In this document: positions 1-6,921 of the stretch, piece by piece
Position numbering within the stretch: position 1 is the first letter of the stretch
How the letters are laid out: each line of letters begins with the position of its first letter
DNA from: Halieaceae bacterium
GTDB lineage: Bacteria > Pseudomonadota > Gammaproteobacteria > Pseudomonadales > Halieaceae
Length of the DNA stretch: 11,048 nt
Reading direction: 5' to 3'
NCBI GenBank assembly: GCA_018666055.1
Contig: JABJAS010000063.1
Location: forward strand, 1 to 11,048
The notes under the pieces: model-generated
The model's database searches: none
Told to the model about the DNA's origin: nothing
What the model saw: only the letters and a program-made list of their open reading frames with translations
Made by a program: the position numbers and the translations under genes

Positions 1-36
1 CGTGACGCAGTTTGATTCGTCCCGAGGGGCAATATT

Positions 37-1380
37 GTGCGCATTAGTATATTTGGCAGTGGTTACGTTGGCTTAGTGCAGGCAGCCGTGTTCGCTGAGG
101 TGGGCCACGATGTGATCTGCATGGACATCGATCACGACAGAATTGCCCGCATTCAGCAGGGCGATATCCCCTTCTTTGAGCCAGGACTCAGCGCGCTACT
201 GCAAACTGGTCTCACGCAACAGCGGCTCCGCTTCACCAACGACAGCCGAGACGCTATCGAGAGTAGCGACTACTTATTTCTATGCGTGGGAACGCCCTCC
301 TTAACCGATGGCAGTGCTGATCTGCAGGCCGTCATGGCCGTTGCCACCGAGATTGGCAATCACATGACAAGCCGCAAGGTGATCGTCAATAAATCTACAG
401 TCCCTGTGGGTACGGCCGATCAGGTGCATAGCCGCATTGCCGACGGGCTCGCTGCTCGCCAAATCACGATTCCTTTCGAAGTCTGCTCTAACCCAGAATT
501 CCTCAAAGAGGGATCTGCCCTAGCCGACGCATTGAAGCCAGACCGGATTATTGTAGGAGCGCAATCGGAGGAAACCGTTGCTGAATTCCGTCGACTCTAC
601 GAAGCCTTTAATCGCAACCGCGACAGAATGATGTTTATGGATCCACGCAGTGCGGAACTGACTAAGTACGCCGCCAACGCCATGCTGGCGACCAAAATCA
701 GCTTTATTAACGAAATAGCCAACATCGCCGAGGCCGTGGGAGCCGATATCGAATCCGTCAGACAAGGTATGGGCTCCGATTCCAGAATTGGGTTTCAATT
801 TATCTATCCCGGTATGGGCTACGGTGGCTCTTGTTTTCCAAAAGACGTCCGCGCACTGGATCACCTAGCCAAAGAACACGGCACGGGCGCGCAATTGTTA
901 TCCGCCGTGCACACGACTAACGAACGCCAAAAACATAAGCTGTCTGACCATATTCTCTCGCGGCTGGGCCCGGATCTCACTGGCCGAACGGTGGCTGTAT
1001 GGGGGCTCGCCTTCAAACCCAACACCGATGACATGCGTGAGGCCCCTAGCCGCGTTTTACTTGAGGCGATCTGGGCTGCGGGAGGCCGGGTTGTGGCTTT
1101 TGACCCCGAAGCGATGGACACCTGCCGGGCGATCTATGGTGAGCGTGACGATATGAGATATGCCATGACCAAAGAGGCGGCAATCGACGGCGCCGATTGT
1201 CTCGCCATTTGCACAGAGTGGAAGGCATTCAGGTCCCCTGACTTTGAGGGCATGAAGCAAAGACTGACCTCACCCCTGATTTTCGACGGTCGAAACCTCT
1301 ACGACCCAAACTATATGGCAACACTGGAGATCGAGTATTACGCTATTGGCCGGGGCCGCTCAGTACAGCTTTCGGACTGA
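37..1380 (+). CDS. ugd: UDP-glucose 6-dehydrogenase
   Basis: Cytosolic NAD-dependent enzyme that oxidises UDP-glucose twice to UDP-glucuronate, a precursor for capsule, exopolysaccharide and lipopolysaccharide sugars. The 447 residues are the usual length for the family. Visible motifs: N-terminal Rossmann loop GSGYVG (residues 7-12) with the NAD-ribose acid D30; the substrate motif NPEFLKEG (152-159); K210 followed by YAAN; the catalytic nucleophile C266 in GGSCFPKD (263-270); and the C-terminal UDP-binding domain with GLAFKPNTDDMREAPS (324-339). The start is GTG at 37, preceded by a GAGG ribosome-binding site at 24-27 with 9 nt spacing, and the Rossmann strand begins immediately after it. 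The related GDP-mannose dehydrogenase is the main alternative, but the overall motif set reads as UDP-glucose type. No other sugar-nucleotide or polysaccharide gene lies in the window, so the pathway it feeds is not shown here. Confidence 0.93.
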   Translation: MRISIFGSGYVGLVQAAVFAEVGHDVICMDIDHDRIARIQQGDIPFFEPGLSALLQTGLTQQRLRFTNDSRDAIESSDYLFLCVGTPSLTDGSADLQAVMAVATEIGNHMTSRKVIVNKSTVPVGTADQVHSRIADGLAARQITIPFEVCSNPEFLKEGSALADALKPDRIIVGAQSEETVAEFRRLYEAFNRNRDRMMFMDPRSAELTKYAANAMLATKISFINEIANIAEAVGADIESVRQGMGSDSRIGFQFIYPGMGYGGSCFPKDVRALDHLAKEHGTGAQLLSAVHTTNERQKHKLSDHILSRLGPDLTGRTVAVWGLAFKPNTDDMREAPSRVLLEAIWAAGGRVVAFDPEAMDTCRAIYGERDDMRYAMTKEAAIDGADCLAICTEWKAFRSPDFEGMKQRLTSPLIFDGRNLYDPNYMATLEIEYYAIGRGRSVQLSD

Positions 1381-1620
1381 GCCATTTACCTCGGGCCATG
1401 GCAGCGCGCTACGCCCAAGAAATTCGCCTGCAAACAGGTTTTGGCGGCGTGTCAGCGGCGTGCAGATAAGTCGCTGTACTCTTTGGGTCTACTAGTCGCA
1501 ACCTAGGCGAGCAGATTGCGCATTGATTCAGTACACTCCCTACTCTTAACGCCGTAAAAACCTAGGCAGCAGAAAAACTGTGCCGCCAAAAATCATTTGT
1601 TCAACCAATGGAGCCGAGTC
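1381..1620. other. ugd-ettA intergenic region
   Basis: This 240-bp gap is the longest non-coding stretch in the window. I see no convincing small gene or RNA gene. A short hairpin (CCTG-CAAA-CAGG, 1427-1438) is followed by TTTT and could be a weak terminator for ugd; the stem is only 4 bp. An 8-bp direct repeat GCGGCGTG occurs at 1444-1451 and 1455-1462, an 11-bp period. A longer repeat pair at 1500-1572 is listed separately. No sigma-70 promoter stands out for ettA. Confidence 0.4.
1500..1572. repeat. Direct repeat pair upstream of ettA
   Basis: AACCTAGGCGAGCAG at 1500-1514 and AACCTAGGCAGCAG at 1559-1572 are the same sequence apart from one extra base, and start 59 bp apart. The CCTAGG core is palindromic. 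They sit 50-120 bp before the ettA start, where a promoter would be expected, so paired regulator sites are possible. This is inference from position only. Confidence 0.35.
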
Positions 1621-3285
1621 GTGGCGCAATACGTTTACACCATGAACCGAGTGGGAAAAATCGTCCCGCCCAAAAAAGAAATTCTAAAAGACATTTCCCT
1701 GTCTTTTTTTCCTGGCGCCAAAATTGGCGTGCTTGGCCTTAACGGCTCTGGTAAATCAACCCTTCTAAAAATAATGGCGGGTATTGATACCGACATTCTC
1801 GGTGAAGCGCGAGCACAAGCGGATATCAAGATTGGCTACCTGCCGCAAGAGCCGCAGCTGAATTCTGAAAAAGATGTCCGCGGGAATGTTGAAGAGGGAC
1901 TCCAAGAGGCGATTGACGCCCTGACGGGTCTTGAGCAGATCTATGCCGATTACGCCGAACCCGATGCCGACTTTGATGCGCTGGCCAAAAAACAGGCCAA
2001 ATTAGAAGACATCATTCAGGCAAAGGATGCGCATAACCTAGAAACGCGTCTCGATATCGCGGCCAACGCGCTGCGTTTACCACCATGGGATGCCGATGTC
2101 GGCACATTGTCTGGCGGGGAACAACGGCGCGTGGCATTAGCCCGGCTGTTGCTGTCTGAACCCGACATGCTGCTGCTCGATGAGCCAACCAACCACCTGG
2201 ATGCCGAATCCGTCGCATGGCTTGAGCACTTTTTAGAGGACTTCAGCGGCACCGTAGTCGCCATTACCCACGACCGCTATTTTCTCGATAACGCCGCGGG
2301 TTGGATCCTAGAGCTCGACCGAGGTCGAGGCATTCCCTACGAGGGCAATTACTCGGTGTGGTTAGAGGCCAAGGAGAAGCGGCTTGAGCAGGAGCAGCGT
2401 CAAGAAGCCTCCCACCAAAAGGCGATCAAAGCAGAACTAGAGTGGGTCAGATCTAATCCAAAGGGGCGCCAAGCCAAAAACAAGGCTAGGTTGCAGCGCT
2501 TCGATGAGCTGAACTCACAGGAATTTCAGAGCCGCAACGAGACCAACGAAATCTATATTCCGCCCGGTGCCCGGCTGGGTGACAAGGTCATCGAAGTCGC
2601 GGGTTTACGAAAAACATTTGGTGATCGGCTGTTATTTGACGAGGTCAACTTCGTCGTTCCCAAAGGCAGCATCGTGGGTATCATCGGCGCCAATGGCATG
2701 GGGAAGTCGACCCTATTTCGCATACTGATGGACTTAGAGACGCCCGACGGCGGCAGCGTTGTCGTGGGGGATACCGTGGAACTCGGTTACGTCGATCAAT
2801 CCCGTGATGACTTGGACGGCAGCAAAACGGTTTGGGAAGAAGTCTCTGATGGCCTCGATATTATCCGTATCGGCAGCTATGAGGTCGCATCGCGTTCTTA
2901 CGTGGGGCGTTTTAACTTTAAGGGATCCGATCAGCAAAAGTTTGTAAAAGACCTATCCGGTGGAGAGCGCAACCGCCTGCATTTGGCTAAATTATTAAAG
3001 CAAGGTGCCAACGTATTACTCCTCGATGAACCGACTAACGACCTCGATGTCGAAACCCTCCGTGCGCTCGAAGAGGCGCTGCTGGCCTTTCCGGGTTCCG
3101 CGCTGGTCATCTCCCACGACCGGTGGTTCCTGGATCGGATCGCGACGCACATTTTGGCTTACGAAGACGACGGCAGTGTGGTATTCCACGAGGGCAATTA
3201 CACCGACTACGAAGTCGATCGTCGGCAACGTCAAGGAGCGGATGCAGCAGTACCCAGCCGGGTGAAACACCGTCGACTCAAATAG
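1621..3285 (+). CDS. ettA: Energy-dependent translational throttle protein EttA (ABC-F ATPase)
   Basis: ABC-F family protein that binds the ribosomal E site and gates entry into elongation according to the ATP/ADP ratio. It has two ABC ATPase domains and no membrane segment. Domain 1: Walker A GLNGSGKST (39-47), signature LSGGEQ (163-168), Walker B LLLDEPTNHLD with catalytic E188. The linker carrying the tRNA-interaction region lies at about 240-320. Domain 2: Walker A GANGMGKST (356-364), LSGGER, LLLDEPTNDLD with E470. Both glutamates fall at the E. coli numbers, and the 554-residue length is one less than the E. coli protein. I chose GTG 1621 because the protein then begins (M)AQYVYTMNRVGK, as in E. 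coli (MAQFVYTMHRVGK), with GGAG at 1610-1613 seven nt upstream. The in-frame TTG at 1597 would add eight non-homologous residues. Convergent with radA. Confidence 0.97.
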   Translation: MAQYVYTMNRVGKIVPPKKEILKDISLSFFPGAKIGVLGLNGSGKSTLLKIMAGIDTDILGEARAQADIKIGYLPQEPQLNSEKDVRGNVEEGLQEAIDALTGLEQIYADYAEPDADFDALAKKQAKLEDIIQAKDAHNLETRLDIAANALRLPPWDADVGTLSGGEQRRVALARLLLSEPDMLLLDEPTNHLDAESVAWLEHFLEDFSGTVVAITHDRYFLDNAAGWILELDRGRGIPYEGNYSVWLEAKEKRLEQEQRQEASHQKAIKAELEWVRSNPKGRQAKNKARLQRFDELNSQEFQSRNETNEIYIPPGARLGDKVIEVAGLRKTFGDRLLFDEVNFVVPKGSIVGIIGANGMGKSTLFRILMDLETPDGGSVVVGDTVELGYVDQSRDDLDGSKTVWEEVSDGLDIIRIGSYEVASRSYVGRFNFKGSDQQKFVKDLSGGERNRLHLAKLLKQGANVLLLDEPTNDLDVETLRALEEALLAFPGSALVISHDRWFLDRIATHILAYEDDGSVVFHEGNYTDYEVDRRQRQGADAAVPSRVKHRRLK

Positions 3286-3298
3286 TCTCTGAATAACA

Positions 3299-3340
3299 GT
3301 CACGCGGTATCCGTCACACGGTAAGCGTCTGTCGATACCG
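3299..3340. repeat. Repeats in the ettA/radA convergent gap
   Basis: The 78-bp gap between the two stop codons holds an inverted repeat, CGGTATC (3305-3311) and GATACCG (3334-3340), with a 22-nt loop. It also holds a direct repeat GTCACGCGGTA / GTCACACGGTA (3299-3309 and 3313-3323, one mismatch, 14-bp period). There is no T-tract on either side, so a classical bidirectional intrinsic terminator is not supported. Transcription from both sides may still end here by other means. Confidence 0.3.
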
Positions 3341-3363
3341 ATGACAACAGGCTGAGCTTAACC

Positions 3364-4743
3364 TTATGAACATGCCTCTAGGGCTTCAGATAAGCGCGAT
3401 ACCGGTACCACCTCAAGGTTGGGAATCGGTTTTTTAGGCGCATTGCCCTTCGGCACAATGGCGCGTCTAAAACCGTGCTTCGCCGCCTCAGCCAAACGCT
3501 CCTGACCACTGGCCACAGGACGAATCTCACCAGACAAACCAACCTCTCCGAACACCACCCAGTCTTGGGGCAACGGTCGATCGCGGAGGCTCGATACCAC
3601 TGCGAGTAATAACGCTAAGTCAGCCGAGGTCTCCATCACTCTCACCCCCCCCACTACATTCGCAAACACATCCTGATCACCCACCTGAATGCCGCCATGC
3701 CGGTGGAGTACCGCCAGCAACATCGCTAATCGATTCTGTTCGAATCCGACCGTAACGCGCCGCGGATTACCCAGTGAGCTGTCATCAACCAACGCTTGGA
3801 TCTCCACCAGCAAAGGTCGAGTCCCTTCCCATACGACGACAACCGTCGTCCCTGGTGCAATGTGCTCTGACCGATCCAAAAATATTGCCGAGGGGTTGGT
3901 CACCTCGCGCATACCCGTATCGGTCATGGCAAAAATGCCCAACTCATTGACCGCGCCAAAGCGATTTTTTTGACCGCGCAACGTTCGGTAACGGGTGTCA
4001 TGGTCGCCTTCGAGCAGGATCGAGCAATCGATCATATGCTCGAGTACTTTGGGCCCCGCCAAGCTGCCATCCTTTGTAACATGACCCACTAATATCAGCA
4101 CTGTCCCTGTTTGTTTGGCATAGCGGGTCAGCTGTGAGGCACAGTCTCGAACCTGTGAGACGCTTCCGGGTGCCGATGTCAGCGTATCGCTATGCACCAC
4201 CTGAATGGAGTCAACGACCAGGATTTTAGGTTGTAGGGATTCTGCAGACGCCAAAATAGCATCGACGTCGGTCTCTGCCATCAATTGCAGTTGATCTGTG
4301 GGTAACTGCAGGCGATTGGCTCGCAGAGCAATTTGCTCTGGTGACTCTTCACCGGTGACGTAGAGCGCCGAATGCGACGACGCCAACCGACACAGTGTTT
4401 GCAGCAGAAGCGTGCTTTTACCCGCGCCGGGATGCCCCCCTATAAGAATGCTGGCGCCCGGGACAAACCCACCGCCTAACACACGATCAAATTCGTCGAA
4501 CCCAGATGCCAATCGGGGTAAATCGACAATGGAAACATCCTCTAGCCGCTTGACCGTCGCTAGACTGCCCGCAAAACCACCACGCGTCGCCGCCCGGCCG
4601 CTCGCTGCTTTTTTTGCCGCCGGCGCACTCAAGCGGAATTCAGTCAGCGTGTTCCATGCTTGGCATTCCCCGCATTGGCCCTGCCACTTGGGGAAATCTG
4701 CCCCACAATCGTTGCAGACAAACGCTGTTTTTGCCTTGGCCAC
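3364..4743 (-). CDS. radA: DNA repair and branch-migration protein RadA (Sms)
   Basis: RadA is a RecA-like ATPase that drives branch migration of recombination intermediates and helps process stalled forks. The 459-residue protein is full length. In order: a C4 zinc finger (C10, C13, C24, C27); a RecA-type core with Walker A GHPGAGKST (103-111) and the strand ending ILVVDS (174-179) as Walker B; the RadA-specific KNRFG motif (259-263) followed by AVNELGIF; and a C-terminal Lon-protease-like domain (about 285-459) containing the conserved GGVRVMETSADLALLLA stretch. The start is GTG 4741-4743, with AGGAG (4750-4754) six nt upstream. It is transcribed away from the DnaT-like gene, and the 89 bp between the two starts must hold both promoters. 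Confidence 0.97.
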   Translation of the reverse strand: MAKAKTAFVCNDCGADFPKWQGQCGECQAWNTLTEFRLSAPAAKKAASGRAATRGGFAGSLATVKRLEDVSIVDLPRLASGFDEFDRVLGGGFVPGASILIGGHPGAGKSTLLLQTLCRLASSHSALYVTGEESPEQIALRANRLQLPTDQLQLMAETDVDAILASAESLQPKILVVDSIQVVHSDTLTSAPGSVSQVRDCASQLTRYAKQTGTVLILVGHVTKDGSLAGPKVLEHMIDCSILLEGDHDTRYRTLRGQKNRFGAVNELGIFAMTDTGMREVTNPSAIFLDRSEHIAPGTTVVVVWEGTRPLLVEIQALVDDSSLGNPRRVTVGFEQNRLAMLLAVLHRHGGIQVGDQDVFANVVGGVRVMETSADLALLLAVVSSLRDRPLPQDWVVFGEVGLSGEIRPVASGQERLAEAAKHGFRRAIVPKGNAPKKPIPNLEVVPVSRLSEALEACS

Positions 4744-4778
4744 GCGAAACTCCTGAGAAACTGATCCTAAAGGCTGTA

Positions 4779-4807
4779 TTGATCGAGCTAAGCCGGTATC
4801 CTATCAG
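4779..4807 (+). promoter_or_regulatory. Candidate sigma-70 promoter for the DnaT-like/lambda P-like operon
   Basis: TTGATC (4779-4784) and TATCAG (4802-4807) are separated by 17 bp, each matching the consensus hexamers at four of six positions. The predicted transcription start, near 4814, would leave a leader of only about 20 nt before ATG 4833. It lies in the short divergent region shared with radA. Prediction by eye only. Confidence 0.35.
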
Positions 4808-4832
4808 ACCATTTGGTTTGCGCTCGATCACC

Positions 4833-5915
4833 ATGCCTTCCGGTTCCCTCATTCCCGACCGACAATTGACTTTCTCGCCCGAGCTGGCCGAGACCATCGG
4901 TTTAGAAGAAGCGATTTTACTGCAAGCACTGGGCACCAAACTGACCAATTGCGATGGTTGGACAACGATCGTGCTCCAGGAACTCCAGCAAACACTGCCC
5001 TTTTGGTCGATAGACCACATTATTCAACTGAGCGATAAATTAGTGGCGCTGGGCATTCTCGCGCGCTCATCGCATCACGACGCCGCGATATTGATCCTGT
5101 CGGCAACGGCGTTGGCGGAGCCCTCACGGCGCGTTGAGTCTGAGCCAGCTACCCCGACCCATCATCCCGGCAGTGCATTCGAGGCTCACCGCCGTCACTG
5201 GCAACCCAGTGATGCGTTGATTGATCTACTGGTGATGACCCAGGGAATCCCTCGCACGTTTGTCGACTCCATCGCGTCACAGTTTCTGCCCTCAGAGAGC
5301 GGCCGAGATATCGATACCCAATTTCGGCAACATGCCCTCGCACGCTGGCGAGCGCAACAAGGACTCACCACGGCATTTGAGATCAGCACCCCACCGCCAT
5401 TTGGCAAAGACTGGCGGCCGAATCAAGATGCCTTCGAAATTCTCGAGCAAGCAGGCATTGATCCAGAATTTGCCGACTCTGTGAGAGGGGAATTTGTGCT
5501 GTATTGGCGAGAACGGGGCGGGCCCCCTAAAGAAATTAATACCCGCTTTGTCGAACACGTCCGCCGTCGTTGGTTACGTCATACTAGTCAGATACATCAC
5601 AGCACGGAGCCGACCCGTATACCACGACACTGGCAACCCGACGTGGCGGTCTATGACACCCTTGGACTGGCCGGCATCTCGGAACAAGATGCCAAGGCAT
5701 TTCTGCCCGAGTTTGTGATGTATTGGCTCGACAGCAATGAAGTACACACTTCTTGGAACAGCAAGTTTCTGCAACATGTGAAGCGCCAAACTCAGAGCGC
5801 GAACTATGGAGATCCCAATGGCGGAGCAAAAGGACGCGGCGGCGCTGGCGCAAACCATCGTTCAAAGGACCGAAGCCTCAACGACGACCTCACCGACACC
5901 AGCTGGGCCAACTGA
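4833..5915 (+). CDS. Phage O-like/DnaT-like ssDNA-binding replication protein with three DnaT domains (candidate DopC)
   Basis: Likely a replication-initiation or restart accessory protein acting on single-stranded DNA with the DnaB loader encoded next to it. Of 360 residues, about 6-80 form a helical, winged-helix-like N-terminal region (opening LIPDRQLTFSPELAETIGLE). Three tandem units resembling the E. coli DnaT C-terminal domain follow, at about 122-172, 193-247 and 266-320. Each has an initial W-x-P, then a hydrophobic helix, and units 2 and 3 keep EFVxYW and a basic FxxHVxR end; compare DnaT DWQPDADF...FIAYW. The tail (325-360) is Gly/Arg/Asp-rich and overlaps the next gene. ATG 4833 is chosen because upstream codons would run into radA and the family-like sequence starts here, but no clear ribosome-binding site precedes it; TTG 4818 is the alternative. 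The gene order O-like then P-like is the phage lambda order. The DnaT assignment is firm; equating it with the proposed dopC is inference. Confidence 0.8.
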   Translation: MPSGSLIPDRQLTFSPELAETIGLEEAILLQALGTKLTNCDGWTTIVLQELQQTLPFWSIDHIIQLSDKLVALGILARSSHHDAAILILSATALAEPSRRVESEPATPTHHPGSAFEAHRRHWQPSDALIDLLVMTQGIPRTFVDSIASQFLPSESGRDIDTQFRQHALARWRAQQGLTTAFEISTPPPFGKDWRPNQDAFEILEQAGIDPEFADSVRGEFVLYWRERGGPPKEINTRFVEHVRRRWLRHTSQIHHSTEPTRIPRHWQPDVAVYDTLGLAGISEQDAKAFLPEFVMYWLDSNEVHTSWNSKFLQHVKRQTQSANYGDPNGGAKGRGGAGANHRSKDRSLNDDLTDTSWAN

Positions 5916-6495
5916 CGCGTCAGAACCGCCCGACGCGCAAGGCATTGAGGCCATTAATCAGGTTTTCGGGCTATTCCGACTGAACTACCACAACCAATAT
6001 TATGCCGCGTGGTCTGATTCAGAGCAGGTCAAGCAAGTCAAACGACTTTGGCTTGAGGCGCTTGATGCCTATCCCACCGCAGTCGTCTTACGTGCCGCTC
6101 AACATGCCATTGAAACCAGTGACTATTTGCCGACGCTCAACCGCATGATCGACGCCTGCCGACATGGCATGAGTGATCTGGGGTTACCGTCTCCCTATGA
6201 CGCCTATCGGGAAGCCTGTCTCGCGCCCACGCCAAAAACAGGGGCGGCTTGGCGCCACCCTGCTGTCTACCTCGCGGGCTGCGACTGTGGCTGGTTTTTT
6301 TTAGCCAACGAGGCAGAGCATCGAACCTGGCCGCTATTTCGCGAACACTATGAGCGCTGGGTCAGTCGAGCAGCACGAGGCGAAATACTGAAGGGACCTG
6401 AGCGGGTCAGCATTGCAGCCCCTGACGATGAGCCACCGAGCACCGAGGAACAAGTCACGCAGTTAGCACAATTACGAAGAGAGACCGGTCTCTGA
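5818..6495 (+). CDS. dopE: Lambda replication protein P-like helicase loader (candidate DopE)
   Basis: Lambda P captures host DnaB and delivers it to the O-bound origin; this 225-residue chromosomal relative probably recruits DnaB, encoded about 430 bp away. Similarity by eye to lambda P is spread along the protein: EAINQVFG (44-51) against P's QIINGVFS; the V..VKRLWLEA helix (71-81) against VNEIRRQWVLA; YLP...ACR (103-115) against FLP...WCR; W145 and HP.VYL against WKSNAHYWL; SRAARGEI (183-190) against TARINRGEA; and the C-terminal QVTQLAQLRRETGL. Residues 1-42 are a variable Ala/Thr/Pro-rich linker. ATG 5818 is preferred over ATG 5806 because GGAG at 5808-5811 lies six nt before it. The start is inside the upstream gene (98-bp overlap), so translation is probably coupled. 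The 3' end overlaps convergent hpt by 24 bp. Homology is strong; the cellular role is inferred. Confidence 0.8.
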   Translation: MAEQKDAAALAQTIVQRTEASTTTSPTPAGPTDASEPPDAQGIEAINQVFGLFRLNYHNQYYAAWSDSEQVKQVKRLWLEALDAYPTAVVLRAAQHAIETSDYLPTLNRMIDACRHGMSDLGLPSPYDAYREACLAPTPKTGAAWRHPAVYLAGCDCGWFFLANEAEHRTWPLFREHYERWVSRAARGEILKGPERVSIAAPDDEPPSTEEQVTQLAQLRRETGL

Positions 6496-6861
6496 CTCAT
6501 TGGTTGGGCTGGCGCTATCAAGCCAATACGCAATGACCTCTCGTAACCGCGTCGCTTGCTCGATCATCTTCTGATGGTTCGCCAGTAGCTGCGCGTCATC
6601 CGTTTCTTTGCACGATTGTTCTAGCTCACTCGCAACAGCCGACAGCATCGGCGCAGTTAAGTTGGCGCTGGTGCCCTTTAATCGGTGTGCGATCTGCTGC
6701 AAAGAGGCTCGATCATTCGCCTCGATGGCAATAGTGCTGGCGTTTAAGTCGGCTGACAGTTCGTCGACAAACAGCTCCAGCAACGAGCGAACCCCGTCAT
6801 GATTCCCCCCCATCAGCTCAATGAGCGCAGCAAAATCAATGGGAAGCGGTGGGTTTTGCAT
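6472..6861 (-). CDS. Stand-alone Hpt domain phosphotransfer protein
   Basis: A 129-residue single-domain histidine phosphotransfer protein, which would pass phosphoryl groups between response-regulator receiver domains in a phosphorelay. The diagnostic motif is AHRLKGTSANL (58-68), with H59 as the phosphorylation site and the K and G of HRLKG present. The flanking sequence reads as the expected four-helix bundle: FVDELSADLN before it, LSAVASELEQSCK after it. No signal peptide, membrane segment or kinase domain is visible. It starts at ATG 6861 without a recognisable Shine-Dalgarno sequence and lies 60 bp downstream of dnaB on the same strand, so it is probably the last gene of that transcription unit. 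Its partner kinase is not in the window. Its stop lies inside the 3' end of the convergent lambda P-like gene. Confidence 0.87.
   Translation of the reverse strand: MQNPPLPIDFAALIELMGGNHDGVRSLLELFVDELSADLNASTIAIEANDRASLQQIAHRLKGTSANLTAPMLSAVASELEQSCKETDDAQLLANHQKMIEQATRLREVIAYWLDSASPTNESETGLSS
6480..6493. repeat. 14-bp perfect palindrome at the dopE/hpt 3' junction
   Basis: AGAGACCGGTCTCT reads the same on both strands and lies in the 24-bp overlap of two convergent genes. It could fold as a 5-bp stem with a CCGG loop in either transcript, but no T-tract follows on either side, so a terminator role is not supported by sequence alone. Confidence 0.6.
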
Positions 6862-6921
6862 CGAGTTTAGTCAACCAACCAACCGGGCCTTAACAAGCGG
6901 CATTGCGGCTGTTTGAGTGCC

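Noticed and set aside
1046..1260. Overlapping antisense frames in ugd, and similar open frames opposite ettA, radA, dnaB and rplI
   Set aside because: They mirror strong coding sequence, have unstructured Arg/Ser/Pro-rich translations and no ribosome-binding sites.
3286..3363. Bidirectional intrinsic terminator between ettA and radA
   Set aside because: The inverted repeat has a 22-nt loop and no T-tract follows on either strand.
4614..4832. Extension of the DnaT-like gene upstream to ATG 4614
   Set aside because: It would overlap the radA coding region antiparallel for 130 bp and its residues (Pro/Arg/Cys-mixed) have no family character; family-like sequence begins at 4833.
4833..6495. Prophage remnant
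   Set aside because: Only O/P-like genes are present; no integrase, repressor, att-like repeats or structural genes, and base composition does not change at the edges.
6871..6884. CAAC tetranucleotide tandem repeat between hpt and dnaB
   Set aside because: Only about three copies; too short to be more than chance.
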